This document shows, one piece after another, positions 12,504 to 25,386 of a stretch of DNA of 64,000 nt. The stretch spans positions 4,630,018 to 4,694,017 of the forward strand of contig JAYKAV010003044.1 in NCBI GenBank assembly GCA_035582835.1. The letters run 5' to 3'. The notes beneath the pieces were generated by a model. That model was given only the letters and a program-made list of their open reading frames with translations, ran no database searches and was not told where the DNA came from. Source of the DNA: Phoebastria nigripes. Its lineage: Eukaryota; Chordata; Aves; Procellariiformes; Diomedeidae. Positions within the stretch are counted from its first letter, which is position 1. The number at the start of each line of letters is the position of its first letter. The translations under genes and the position numbers were made by a program.

Positions 12504-15501
12504 AGACACCCATCATCTTTTCTACTGACAGACAAAAGAGATTTTTTTTTTTTTTTTTTTTAAATCAGTGTTTTACAAAGGAACGCAGCCTAACACGTGC
12601 CCCTTTCTGTACAAATTTCAATAAGTTAACAATTTGAAGCGGTTTAACTCTCGGAATTACATTAAGTATAAGCCAATCCTAGACAATACAACTGGTTTTA
12701 GGACTTACTTTTCATCACTTAAAGATGCAGGTCCTTCCATCCTTATCAGCCTTAAAGGGTGTCATAAGCCACTAATTTTGATCTCCAAAAGTACTAAAGA
12801 ATCCATAGAAGACTATACCATCTAACATGAGATGAGCTTCTTATCTGAAGCATCAAGGACATGAGCATCTTGATCTCTTTTTCCCTACATATGAACCCTT
12901 TTGAAAGACAGTATGCATGAACAATCTCTGCATAAACTCCTAAATGTTTTTTCCTCTGGATATCAGGTGACTCCTGCATACTCTTAAAAGACCTAAGCAG
13001 CATTAAATCCTTTGATTTTATCAAGTAATGCATGTGTCTGTCAAAATGGTTCTTTCTTCAGACATGAAAGCTGAACAGGTATGCTACCATTCCTATGGCA
13101 GGATATATTAATAGCAAGAAATAGATCCTCTCATTACTAGCCCCATACTGTTGGCCACTAGCTGCCTCCCTCATCGTGACATGAATAAAGCTATGTAAGT
13201 ATTCAGGCGAACATTAAAATGTCAGTAGGAAAAAATAATCTCCCTGAAATCTGCCCTATCAATGTGCTGATAGCAAAATAAGACACTACCTCTGTTTAAA
13301 GTACAAAGCTATTAAAAAAAAAAAATTGCTACTTCTCTGTCACTTTGAAGGAGAATTAACTAGCTCATGTTGAATAAAGACTAAGTTCTGTTTTCAAAGA
13401 CTTCATGTGCAGCTTTCTACTGACGTGAATAAGGAAACTGCTATTTCTCAGATTTTTTATATCAGGCTGAGTATGGATTGCAGGAGCCGTTCTTGATCTG
13501 TTTTAACATCAGTCATGTCTGTAAGATTACCTCAGTCATAAGAACTGGAGTTTTTAATTATTATTTGTAAATGAAAGATTTTAAGGCATAGGATTTCAGT
13601 TAATTAAAAATCCACTTAGTAATCAAACTACTATTAAAAGACCTATTTCAACCTCAAATGAGGGTAAGTTACTGCCATGTGGAAATATATCACTAAATTC
13701 TCACTCATTGATCATAAACTTTTTGCTTAAAGCAGGTACGTGCAAAAGGTAACACTGACACAAGAAAGGAGCTATGCAGAGAGCATCTAACAAGTAACTA
13801 TTAATCAATTCAATTATTAGCGATTCATTTCATCCAAATCTGAGTCCTTGGGAGAAGGAAAAAAAAAAAAAAAAACCACACAGAAAAAAAACAGACTGCA
13901 GAATTTAATTATGTCTTTTTGTTTCAATCCTCCAAATTAAGCAGACTCGCAACTGATGACTGAGAATAGTGAACAAGTTATACAATGCAACCAATTTCTA
14001 GTGAGCTGTGAAGGCACTCTAAGTTCCTAACCAAGAAGGAAGAAGGTGTTTCCTTCACCCCCACCTCCCCCCCATCTTCATTCTCCAGTCTGAGAGCCAC
14101 ATCTTCTAGTACAGAAAAGCAAGTAAACGTACAAGGTCATACTCTTGAGCTTTGCTCACATACCTCATACTGGAGACCTATCTTCTGTTTCAGAAAATCT
14201 ATGATTATCCTTCTAATCTTTCTTGAAGAAGATATTCATCCTTCATCTAACGGGATTCAAAAAGATCTCGAGGACCCTGCTCTTGGACATAGGCAATAAC
14301 TGTAAGAACTCTAAGGGCCATAAGAATTCAGGGCTATCTTCAAACAACAATTTCCTTTAAAGTAAATCATAGGAAAAACAAGGAGTTAAAACAAAAGTGG
14401 GTTTTAGTTTTAAACAAGCTCAACATAAAGCTAAAGAGGCAGAAGAAAATCGTTTGTCTCTCCAACACACTAAGTCATTGCCAGGAAAATAAAGATTTGG
14501 AAAAAAAGTCAGAAAAGATTTTTGCCATATGAACAGGCAGAAACACTAGCCTACAGAAAGGATATAAGAAGCTTCCATCACAAATTATCTTCCATTAAGA
14601 TATTTGTTGCAAGAGAAATGTTCAAAATAACAGCTGCTCTTGCAATTGCCTAACAAATACAAGTCAAAAACTCAACTTCACAGCCACAACAGCTATTTCA
14701 TAGCTAACAAAACCAGGCTAGGCTACTTGGACTGCAAAAAACATCACTCAGAAATCCTAGCATGTCTAGTGTAATTTAAAGATTAAGCTGTGTCTTCCTT
14801 GAAAACTCTACATATGATTTTTTTCTTGGTTTTGGTCAATATATCAAAATGGCAACTACCTATATGCCTTTTTATGAACAGAAACATACATCTGTGTGGG
14901 TGACCATGATATACAATAAAAGCAGTTTCTGTACACTGGTTAACATCAGGTTCCCAAGCCTTAAATATAATCATTCTGAATGTAATCTTAGCAATATCCT
15001 GATGGAAGTAAGTGCCAAACTATCTAAAACATTGCTGGATTAATAATATCGTTTGCAAGATACGGGGTTTTGAGCCACAAAAGCTGTAAAACGACAGCTT
15101 TTAAGGTCTAAATTAAGTGTCACACACAGCTAACATATCTACTAGACTTCCTCTTCACAGCTCTATACTTTTACACATACAAAGTTTGCAGTCTTATAAC
15201 AGTTGTCAGTGCAAGAAGCAATTTGGAGTTTTAAGCTTGTGCCCTCGTACATGTTTATTTACCTTTGAACATCAAAAATCAACAAATAATTGAAACAGTA
15301 GCTAAAAATAGCATCTATTGAGACACAAATCTAGAGCCTTTGATAGCTACAAATCTTCACTACGTGTCTCAATACAGATTCCTTTTTCAAAAAGGGTCAA
15401 TAGTCTGGCCGCTGTTTTAGCATAACCCATTCTTTCTGTAGAACCACTACTACTCNGATTCTGAAAATGAGCAAACTACCATGCACTTAAAAAAATATTA
15501 C

Positions 15502-15551
15502 CTGCAATTCAACTGATAGATAAGTAATCTTGATAGCTTTCCCGTCTTTTG
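15502..15551 (-). other. candidate 50-nt internal exon, unassigned
   Basis: On the minus strand a T-rich acceptor (TGCTTTTTTAG) precedes a 50-nt segment ending CAG before a GTAATA donor. One frame (phase 1 in, phase 0 out) is open and encodes KDGKAIKITYLSVELQ, which looks like ordinary protein. I do not recognise it. Short segments like this arise often by chance, and no neighbouring exon in phase is certain. Confidence 0.15.
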
Positions 15552-17341
15552 CTAAAAAAGCATTTCCTCAGACCTCATTTCCCTTTCACTTGACCAAAAT
15601 AGAAAGATTAAGGTAAGCCATTTACAGCTAGGAAAACTAAAACTTACTACATGTTATTTTTAACTAGCTACACGGACTTTAAAAACACATTCAGAAATTA
15701 TGCCACGGCTTTCAGCAGCAACATTTATGCCTCCCACAGCTGAAGTCTGTGCATTTTCTCCCTCCATTATATTAATGTATTTATCCAAACATATCCAAAT
15801 TCCATTAGTATTACGTAACACAGACAATCTTCTTAGGCATTTTATCATTATCTCACACCAAAACTAACCCACTGCACACGTACACTTCAACTGTAAAACT
15901 ATTATCTTTCCAGACTTTGCTGACATACAGGAAACTGTCTGATGCAGAACTAAACTGACACCTTCAACTACTGAGCAGATCTGCCCGTATCCTTAGCCAA
16001 ACTCTCACAAAACGGAACGACAGTATCACCGGCCAGTGCCATCTTTTCCTCATAGACACTCACGACATACTAACATTAAATTATTGTAACAGTTGTGATT
16101 CTTCCTGTAAGAAGAAATAAGAATCTTAAAAATACATTTAATGTTTGTCAACCGTCTACCTCTCCTGCATGCCNAACAGAGTAAATACTATTTGCAGTTA
16201 TGTCTGTAATTTGACATTAATTCCTTAATCTTCTTAAGTCAGGGCAAGTTTGTGGATCATTACGACGTTACTTAGAAGAGCACGTCTGAAGTATTACATG
16301 AAGTGTACATTTTATTAAGAAAATAAGTTAACTCAGGTTTTGTATTTCGTCATTCATACACCTGAAAATAAATCAATTGCCTTTGGAGAGCAATAAAAAG
16401 ATACACTATGAACTATTATTGCTACGTAATCCTCTTTCGTGTGGTACAGTATCTGCTAACAAGATTGTGTAGCTTTCACATTGGATCATCAAGACTGTGT
16501 CCTTTACTGACAGTTATTCTAAGTAATATTAATGCTAGAGAGATGGCCAGTGCAACAAACTTCCACATTTATGCTCTCCCATACAGATACCGCACAGATT
16601 ATCTTCCACTGCCTGTCACCACTTGTTTCTTGCTTGCATCAAAAAGTACGTGGATCAGGCCTAGCAATTATTTATATTGCCTGTGCAATAGCAGCAAACT
16701 ACACAAAAAGCAGGCTTCACCAGAAAAACCCTTACTTTAGTGGTCTTTATTGTGCCATACCTCATTTAGAAGACAGAGCAAACAGGGTCTTCACTAGGCG
16801 TTTTCAAACTATTGATAGGGACTTCTGCCATTCTTAGCACAACCATTTTTGATTTTATCACTTCTCTTCAAATACACATAAACAGTTAGTGGAGGAAACT
16901 CCCTCTAGCAAAAACAATTCAACACTGGGTGGCTGGTACCAGCATTAGAAGGAATGCATTACCTTCCTTCAACTCAGAGCTAAAAAACCCCAAGCATACA
17001 CATGCAAGAATAAAACAGGGGGAAAAAAAAAAAAGTACTTACATACAGAGTGCGAAGTAAACTGGACATACAAATCTGAAAGAACTTAGGCATTAGGAAA
17101 TATGGCTCAGTCTTGTCAGCCTTCACATGTAAAAAGACACAGGAGACAAGCCATTACCTTCAATAACTTTAAAGAGCTTCTGAAAGTTAAAAACACGCCT
17201 AGATGGCAACTAGCAGAATGTGGCATGACAATTTTCTTGCGTAGAGAAGCAGAGGAAGGAATGGAGCTGAAACAGATCAAACATTTGGCTTATCAACGTG
17301 GACAAATTGTTTGGAGTAACACTGCACTAGCATAGGTTTTT

Positions 17342-17569
17342 NNNNNNNNNNNNNNNNNNNNNNNNNNNNNNNNNNNNNNNNNNNNNNNNNNNNNNNNNNN
17401 NNNNNNNNNNNNNNNNNNNNNNNNNNNNNNNNNNNNNNNNNNNNNNNNNNNNNNNNNNNNNNNNNNNNNNNNNNNNNNNNNNNNNNNNNNNNNNNNNNNN
17501 NNNNNNNNNNNNNNNNNNNNNNNNNNNNNNNNNNNNNNNNNNNNNNNNNNNNNNNNNNNNNNNNNNNNN
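17342..17569. other. assembly gap (228 N)
   Basis: The N-run is flanked by a T-run on the left and a 14-base A-run on the right. A low-complexity A/T tract probably broke the assembly here. Any ORF crossing it is meaningless. Confidence 0.99.
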
Positions 17570-20500
17570 AAAAAAAAAAAAAAGAGGGAAGGAAAGTCAC
17601 CCTACTAGTCTGATCAGTCAGCAGACCAAAGGACAAAAGCAGCATGCCTTGCCCACTGCCGGCTTTTGTCCGTGGAACAGTGATTCTAACTGCATCCAAG
17701 ACTCTTCCCAAAATCTAAAAGCCAAACAAACCAACCCCTCTCTCAAATAGATATCTTTAGGCAACTGTTGTGAAGTATCTGTACTTTTGAAGTCCACTAC
17801 CCACTTCCCAAATAATAAAAAAAAAAAAAAAAACCACCAAAACACCACAAGACAGAACTAGTACAGCCTAGTAACTATTCTTCTATATCCACTGCATGCA
17901 GTCCTTTTCTTACACACAAAGGTCTTCAGCCATGCCAATATGCAGTTGCCACTCTTGTTGAAATTTAAGCTGCAAGTCAAGGGCTTTAGTTAAGCCAAGA
18001 AAGATGAGCTTAGAAATAGCTTGTAAAAGATCACCTAGGCAGGGTCAGCTGCTGAACTAACATGCACTGAAACTCATACTGGTGAAAGAAAGAGACCTAA
18101 ACCAGAGGTGGAAGGAGGAAGAGTGCGAAGACACATACTAGGCAAAAATGCTTCCTCTTAAATAGATTCAACATTCCCAAATGACATCCAAAAGAGAACT
18201 CACTAGGCAGCCCACGACNAGATGTTTAAAATCTAATTTGCATGCAAGAGTCTAAAGCCAGAAGAATTAAAGTTACTTCCCTTAAGTTTTGTAAGCAATT
18301 TTGCAATGTGCTTATGTTTCCAGAGCAAGCTTCATTCTGATGCAAATTAGAGTATTTCACTTGTTCATACACTAGCTACTAAAACTAGTTTATGTAGAAA
18401 AAAGGACGTGAAATAGCAGCTACATCTATCAGCAAAATACTTTTTGCTAGGTATACAATCATAATGCATTTTGTAATTAAATTGCTAATGTTGCAGAACC
18501 CAGTTTTAGTCAAATATACATGTAATTACATTAATCAATTAGCCTGTAATTGCATTTTGCTATTTTTGATTCCTAAGACACTGCCGGGCATATTTGAAGA
18601 ACTGATATTCCCTGGTTTTGGTTTCTGGTGTGGGGGCAAATATCAATACCACACTACAAAAGAGGCTGAACGGTTTTAAATATCATTATGCTTTCAAATT
18701 ACGGTTTACCTGGAAAACAGAACATGATCTTCAGTGTACAGTGCTCTGCCTGTCACAATGGGACAGAATCTGTGTATGACTGGTCACAGTGTGAACAACT
18801 TGAAAGAGAAAAAGGATAAAAATACTACACTGCAACATTCTAATTTAAAAGTACTTCTTCTGAAGGCAGAAGTGAGCTTCTTAAACTGTTCTTTCTGCCT
18901 CTAAAAGGTTTCTTCCCAAATGATTACTGTAATTTCCAGGGGAGATAATCTACCAAAAACAAAGGAAAGCTCATTTTTGAAATTTTATTTGCACTTTGTG
19001 CTCATCTAGTGGAAAGAATGACATTTCAGTACCTTCTCCTTCAAAACACCAATAAAAAGACCACACAATGAGGAATATCTTGCTTCAAGATTCTGCCTAA
19101 AGATTCAAGACACATAAACAGTTATAAAAACAAACTCATCAAATATGAGCTAAGTAGGAAACATTTTTTTGTCGTCACAGAAAACTGGAACCCAAAAGCA
19201 AACAGCCCGCCAGGCATCNATCAAACTTCCTTTGTGTAGTACGTAATTAAACAGACAACTTTTATTTTCAGTATCAAGACAGAACTGAGTCCATGAAACA
19301 AGGAACTTAAAATTTTGCCAGACCTCCCCATAATGACAACAAAACCAGAAGCTTTGTTTTTCTGGGAAGTGTTTTGTTTCTAAAAATAAAGATGCAGAGT
19401 ATCCCACTACGAGTTATCTGATATTTCCCCAGAAGAGTCATCAAAACACACTGGTATTGCATGACTACAAACCCATAAACCACGTTAGAATTATCACAGT
19501 CAAGCTAAAAAAACAATTCTAGTGAGTTAGCAGAGTCTGGCACTGAAACATAACCAAAAGAAATCCCTGATCGTTCCCTGAGTCGCTGTCATTCTTAAAG
19601 ATGCATTACTCATCCAGATTCCACTACAGGTGCAAGTTGGTTTGAGGTATGCCAAAAGGACTTTATTTTAAGCAAGCAGTAGTATCTATTTCAAGAGCAG
19701 GTACTTCTCAGCCATTGTAGCCTTGGTCTACTGTATAGTGTTTCCTGCACTACTACTAGAATCCTTTAGAACCAATTCCCTAAACAGAGCGCCTTAAAAT
19801 TGGCAGAGAATAAAGTTATACAGGAATATTTATACAAACTTCCTTCCCCAAAACAATCACGATTACAGTTGAGATAGTAAATTACTCTAGCCAACACTTC
19901 GTCCACAAAAATTCTGCTTTAAGTGATGAGCAAGCAGTAATTCCAGCTGATAAAAAGTAATCCTGTTTTAAGAACTACTTTTAATGCATTTCAGCTCTCT
20001 GTGCCAATTTTGGTTAAGAACCTAATAACTTTGGTCTTTCAGTTGATTAGGATCCAGCAAGGTGGATTTGCTGCAATTTACATTTCTCAGAATGTCCTAA
20101 TAAGATCAAGTATGATCAATACCACCAACAATGAGATTTTTTTCCACCAGACACTGCAAAAGAAACATGAGTTATTGCTCAAGGTAGCAAACAAGTTAGC
20201 ATGCCTTCAGCTATGGTTATAACTGACAAACTGTTGGTCCTCACTTAACATATACATCTCTGCCTTTTCATATTTTCGGGTTTGTCTCACAGCTTATGAA
20301 GTTTTGCAAACAAAAGCAGTTGTGCTCTTGCCAACAGATTATCACATTTTATTATCACGGATAATTTTAAAACATCAATATACCTACATAAATAAGAGAC
20401 TTGAACTGCAAGCATCTTCCACCAATTGCAGGAGAAATTTTCTTTGTATCAGCTGCAGACACACAATAGTGTTTTGCACAGAATTGCAGGATAGTGTTTT

Positions 20501-22040
20501 CATCTACCATGACAGCTGAGGTTGTGTAGATACCAAGTACGCAGTAAACGTAGCAAGCGTTTCTTTTAATAAACTGCCACAGAAAAAGTATGGGGGGAAA
20601 AAAAAAAAAAAAAAAATGATTCAAGCTGAGGACATATTGATGGGTACAAAATCCTTGAGGCATTATGCAGCTCACACAAGCTCATGGATCAGTATTATTG
20701 CAGCAACCAGTAGCCATCAAAGCCAATTACCCCAGGGACTTTCCTATGTGAGGACTGGGTTCTATAGATGCCTTCTGTAACTGTCAGAGGCTGTACACAC
20801 TGGAGAGAGGAGGCAGTGCTGAAAATCTGTCACAGCCAATTACTGCCAATGTTTTATTTATGTCAGGATATACCTGATCAGTGAACAATAAAGCCATTTT
20901 ATAAAAGATGATTACAAAAACAGAATGCAAAATGGCAACAACTGGTAGAAAAATTTCATTTCTAGATACACTCGGCACGTACACTTGCCACATAGGATCA
21001 TGTAAAATAAATTCTCGATGCTGAAGCAGTGACACATACAGGTTTTAAAGCCTTCGACTCCAGATGTAGACTGCTTTTTTCAAATGCCCTGACAAAAGGC
21101 TGGTTTGTATATAACTCATTTTAGAGACAGGAAGATGCAAGTCAATCTACTACAATGGATTTGAGGAATTAAGTTTTATATGGAAGGAAACCAGAGAGGG
21201 AAAAGAGGGGAGTGGAAAACACTGACACGATATGGAGGTTAAGTCCACAGAACATCTTTTCTGTGCAACACCAGCCTTTATTTCAATTGCCCAACTCAAC
21301 TGACAAAAGAAAAGGTTATCTACAGGAAAAATATAGAAATTATAACATCCTCCAAGGCTTGAGAACCTGTTTTGTACTTATCTGTCTTCAACTTACAATA
21401 TACTACCTGCACTTTAAGGCTAAACAGACTTAAGTTTAAATCTGCTCTTTTGTCCATGGGACTCAACATCAGATCCCAAATAAAATACTGATTTTTTTCC
21501 CCACAGATATATAAACTATGCCTAGTTTTATTCATGGCAATTTTCAACTCGCTACTTTCAAGAAGAGAGCATTGTACAAAACTGTTCTGAATGAACAGAT
21601 CAGCTGGAGCCTTGTCAGGTGAATATGCTGTTGGGGAAATCCTTCTTTAAGCAGAATTGACCTCCCAGGAGAAGTTGTATCGGCCACCAAGATGGAAGTC
21701 GGCACTTCTAGATAGTTCTCTTCAATTATTTTGCTGCCTTAAGTTCCGACTGCCAACATTTCCTATCCTCTCTGTTAAAGGATGTATCATGACTCTCCCC
21801 ATTGACACCACAGACTCACATGCGCAGATGCAAAGGAGATTTAGTGACTACACCAACCACTGCTCTGAAAATGTGATTTCCGTAAGTCACCTTTGAAACA
21901 ACCAACAAGCTAGTGGTCTATACATTTTTTTTCTTAAGTATGGCCTTTTCAAGTACCAGATCTAAGCTGAGTGATACTCCACTGTTTTGTAAAGTACTTT
22001 GAAATCTATGGAGAAACAGCAATATACATAATGTAAGATT

Positions 22041-22041
<1 letters not shown>

Positions 22042-22078
<37 letters not shown>
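22042..22078. repeat. (AAT)n microsatellite, about 12 units
   Basis: An uninterrupted TAA/AAT trinucleotide array of about 37 bp. It is probably length-polymorphic. Confidence 0.97.
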
Positions 22079-22079
<1 letters not shown>

Positions 22080-23689
22080 CAAGAATTGTAACACTGGGGG
22101 AAACGTCTCTATTTCTTATGTTTCAATGTTGAAAATAGCTTAGAATAATCTTGGAATAATCAAATAATCTAATCTACTACTCCGAAGAGCTACAACAATA
22201 CTGGCTGCCACTTCTGTTTACTCTTCCGTTTTAAAGTATAACAGCTCAACCCAGGGCCTTAAAATAACTTTGGCCCACACACGCACATAATTAAAGGAAA
22301 TTCAAGAGACTATCATACAAAAGGCTCCCATCTCAACAAACACTGCAATTATATTAAACCTGCTCATCACCAGGATCCAATGGCACTTACTCTCTAAAAA
22401 CAGACAGAACCTGAACTTCTCTGACTTCGACTGTTTCACAATACTGCCAATATTATGCAAGTACTGTTTTCAACTTAATTTACAAGGAAGAGTTTACTAA
22501 AAAGCTGACTAACCTGTATGCCCCGATGAATCAAAAGGCACAGAATGCTGAGGGCTATGAAAACTCCACACACAAGAGACTATAATGGCACCCTAGGTAT
22601 CCTACAGCTCCGCTGCAGCGTGAGGCTGTGAGCTACAGAAGTTAAGGGTAGCCTGGTAACATCTTTCTCACTCCACCTGCTTGCTTGCTTCCTCCTGCCA
22701 TTGGGGAATTTGGCTGCCCAGAAGCTAGAGTAACATCACAACCACAGCGAGGATATGCGACAGCTTGAAGAGATTAGTTGCACGCTGCAGCATTCAGAAG
22801 TTGAACACAGCTCAGCAACCACATTGGCCATCTCGACCTGTTGCAATAGCCATCTTGAAGACATAGGAAGCCCAAAGATACAGGAAAAGAAAAAAAAAAA
22901 AGCAAGACTACATATAACCCCTTAAAAGGTATCAACACAGACAATACACAAAAGTATTTGGGTATGGCCTTCCCTGGGAGTAGATTGTAAAGAGTGCAAA
23001 TAATAGGCATTTCAGACCTGAAATAAAAGTATGAAAGGAACGGCTGTTAGGTGCCAAGCTGAGTTTTAGATACGTGGATTCCCCCCTCCCTTTCACATGC
23101 AGTATATGCAATATTTTTCAAATGGTCTTTTTGTTCACAAGTCAGACACTGTGCAAGTACAGCTGCCGAATAAGAAGGCATTTTAACACAAAAATATACC
23201 CTCTATTTAGAGTTTTGTGCACACTTTGTTATATTTTTAAAAATAATCTGTCCTGTAGCTATTAGAAGGAGATACATAGCTTACTGTTTTAATAGAGCTA
23301 AATGAAAGAGGATCAATATTATTTTAATTTTTAAAGGTCTGTTTATGAAATGCAATCATCCTTCATTAAAAATGCAAGCTGTGCTTCACAAGAGGTTAGT
23401 GTAAATGATTCATAGTTTGATATCTCTCCAGTATAATAATCCTCTCTCAGGAGGGCCCATCGGATGCTTCATCACACCACTCAAGCTGCTGGTATTATTA
23501 AAAATTACTTGCCCATGACAAAAAACTAACACATTTTTAAAAAATCCTGTCCCACACATTCTTCATCCCAGATACCTATAGATCTCCCACATATGTATTA
23601 TCAGATGGTTGCCTATTTGGCTGCATTGTCTGTGGCTACAATGGAACAATCAATCCAGTCACAGTTTTCCTTTTGCTATCTTTGAAAAA

Positions 23690-23880
23690 CCCAAACAAAC
23701 AGGAAAACCCACCACAATAAAAAAAAAAAGTCCATACACACACACTGCTTTAGAGAAACATCTTTTACTTAACGGGGGGGGGGGGACACCACACAAAAAA
23801 AACCCACCAAAAACCCAACAACAGAAAACTACCACCACACATTCCACCCTCAATGTCACATTGAGGGGGGGGGGGCATCT
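23690..23880. repeat. A/C-rich block with two long G-runs and a palindrome
   Basis: An A/C-rich low-complexity stretch contains a 12-G run at 23774-23785 and an 11-G run at 23865-23875. A perfect 21-bp palindrome with a single central base lies at 23848-23868, just before the second G-run. Confidence 0.85.
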
Positions 23881-25339
23881 CAAATTGTTCAAATTCACTT
23901 ACCTAGCCTGAAATTTCAGTATGATTTTTCTTTTTATTCTCATGAAAAGCAGCGTTTACCTTCAACATCGGACTTCAATAGGTTCTAAAGATTGAAATCT
24001 TCAAAGTCAAGCCTATACAGCATTAAATGCAAGACCCTTCTACTTAAAAACACTAATTGCAACTAACTGCTTCAAAATAGCAGCATCTGGCTAATTATAA
24101 CATGAGGTTTTAACTAATAAATTCTTAATTATTAAACTCCAGTGTTCAATTTCCTCCACACAAATAATACAGCATTATATTATAACAACTACAAACACTG
24201 TGGATACACCAGTTAAAAAAACTTGTATCGCAGAAAACCCTTTTAAAAAGCTCACCAGCTGCTACATTAAAGTACAGAATATAATGCTTACATTATAACA
24301 ATGTCTATAGAAGAAGTGTCCTTATGAGCTATTATACACAGATGTATACAGCCTTTATCTGGCTACCAGATATTTTCACCTTGCTATCTATGCATGCATA
24401 ACACACAGCAGTTCTGTTTGTGCCCATTACAAGGCTATCTGCCAATAATTTTCATCTTTATTCTTTTCTCTCCAAATACACGCCTCTGAATTTAATATAA
24501 CTGTATTACCACCACCCAGCGTATTTATGTATGTGATGCTGAAAATATATTTAATCAAGGCAATATTACACACTGTAGTGTCTGAGCTCTAAGTTCCCTA
24601 GAGAATACATTTGGTTTAGGCTTTAATACCTGACAGGGACACCCCTCCCCTAAAAAAAAAAAAAAAAGGAAAAAAAAAGAAAAAAAAAATCAGAAATATA
24701 GCAGATCTGACAGAATATTTTACAATGGAGTTGCACAGTATATGCATTCAATCGCTCCATTTCCCAGAAGATTCATTACAGTTACATTAGAAAGTCAAAT
24801 CAGGCAATTCTGCAGTCTGGTGAAAGCTAGCATATGAAAGCAGGTTAATACAAAAGAATTTCATTTTAAATAGAGGACATTTAGGACTTTTAAAAGCAAC
24901 ATTATGATAAAAATTTCAGGGTGTTTGTTCTGGCTTCAGAGCATGCTTTCCAAGTCTTGTTTCAATGATGTAGCTGATTTTCTAAGGAAAGAGGGAGGGG
25001 ATGTTAGATCTCCAAGGTTTGCCATCTTAATTACCCTACTGCTTCCAAACGTTGCTAAGAATCACATTGCAGACACTTCTCTACTCAACTGCCAGTGTAC
25101 AGTTGGTATCAACTCTTAGCAGTAAAAATTCTAAATGCGTTAGTTAGCATTTACAGAGGCTGTTTATTACACACTAACAAATCACCAGGGATTGCATTTT
25201 AGACAAAGGTATTATTAAGTACAAGATAGAACCCATTTGAAATTTTCTGTTTACCTTACAACAGAAGTATTATATATAATTATTACCATTTATAACCTTG
25301 CATCCATTTCAGCAAGTAAAATGCAGATAGGGAATGTAA

Positions 25340-25386
25340 TTACTTACTAAACTAATGTAAGAATTACTTACTTACTAATGTAAGAA
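25340..25386. repeat. imperfect 23-24-bp tandem duplication
   Basis: Two adjacent units share 'ttactta' and 'taatgtaagaa' and differ by a small indel. Confidence 0.8.

Larger units (their letters stand above)
31..17341. other. gene-free AT-rich stretch
   Basis: I see no convincing gene here. It contains a G/T-rich block near 3080-3165, an A/C-rich block at 5010-5100, A-runs at 4915-4930, 11914-11931, 12467-12486 and 13859-13875, T-runs at 5644-5654 and 12542-12561, a 30-bp tandem duplication at 1426-1485, and isolated Ns. Open frames are short, CpG-poor and not recognisable. Confidence 0.7.

Noticed and set aside
14164..14225. Minus-strand open frame before GAG|GTATGT with a helix-like, K/R/I-rich peptide
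   Set aside because: A stop lies just upstream and no acceptor of quality lies between; two frames compete.
17044..17076. 33-nt minus-strand microexon-like segment between TTCTTTCAG and GTAAGT
   Set aside because: Donor exon bases are TAT rather than AG, and nothing links it to other exons.
17277..17711. 144-codon minus-strand open frame
   Set aside because: It passes through the 228-N gap, so the frame is meaningless.
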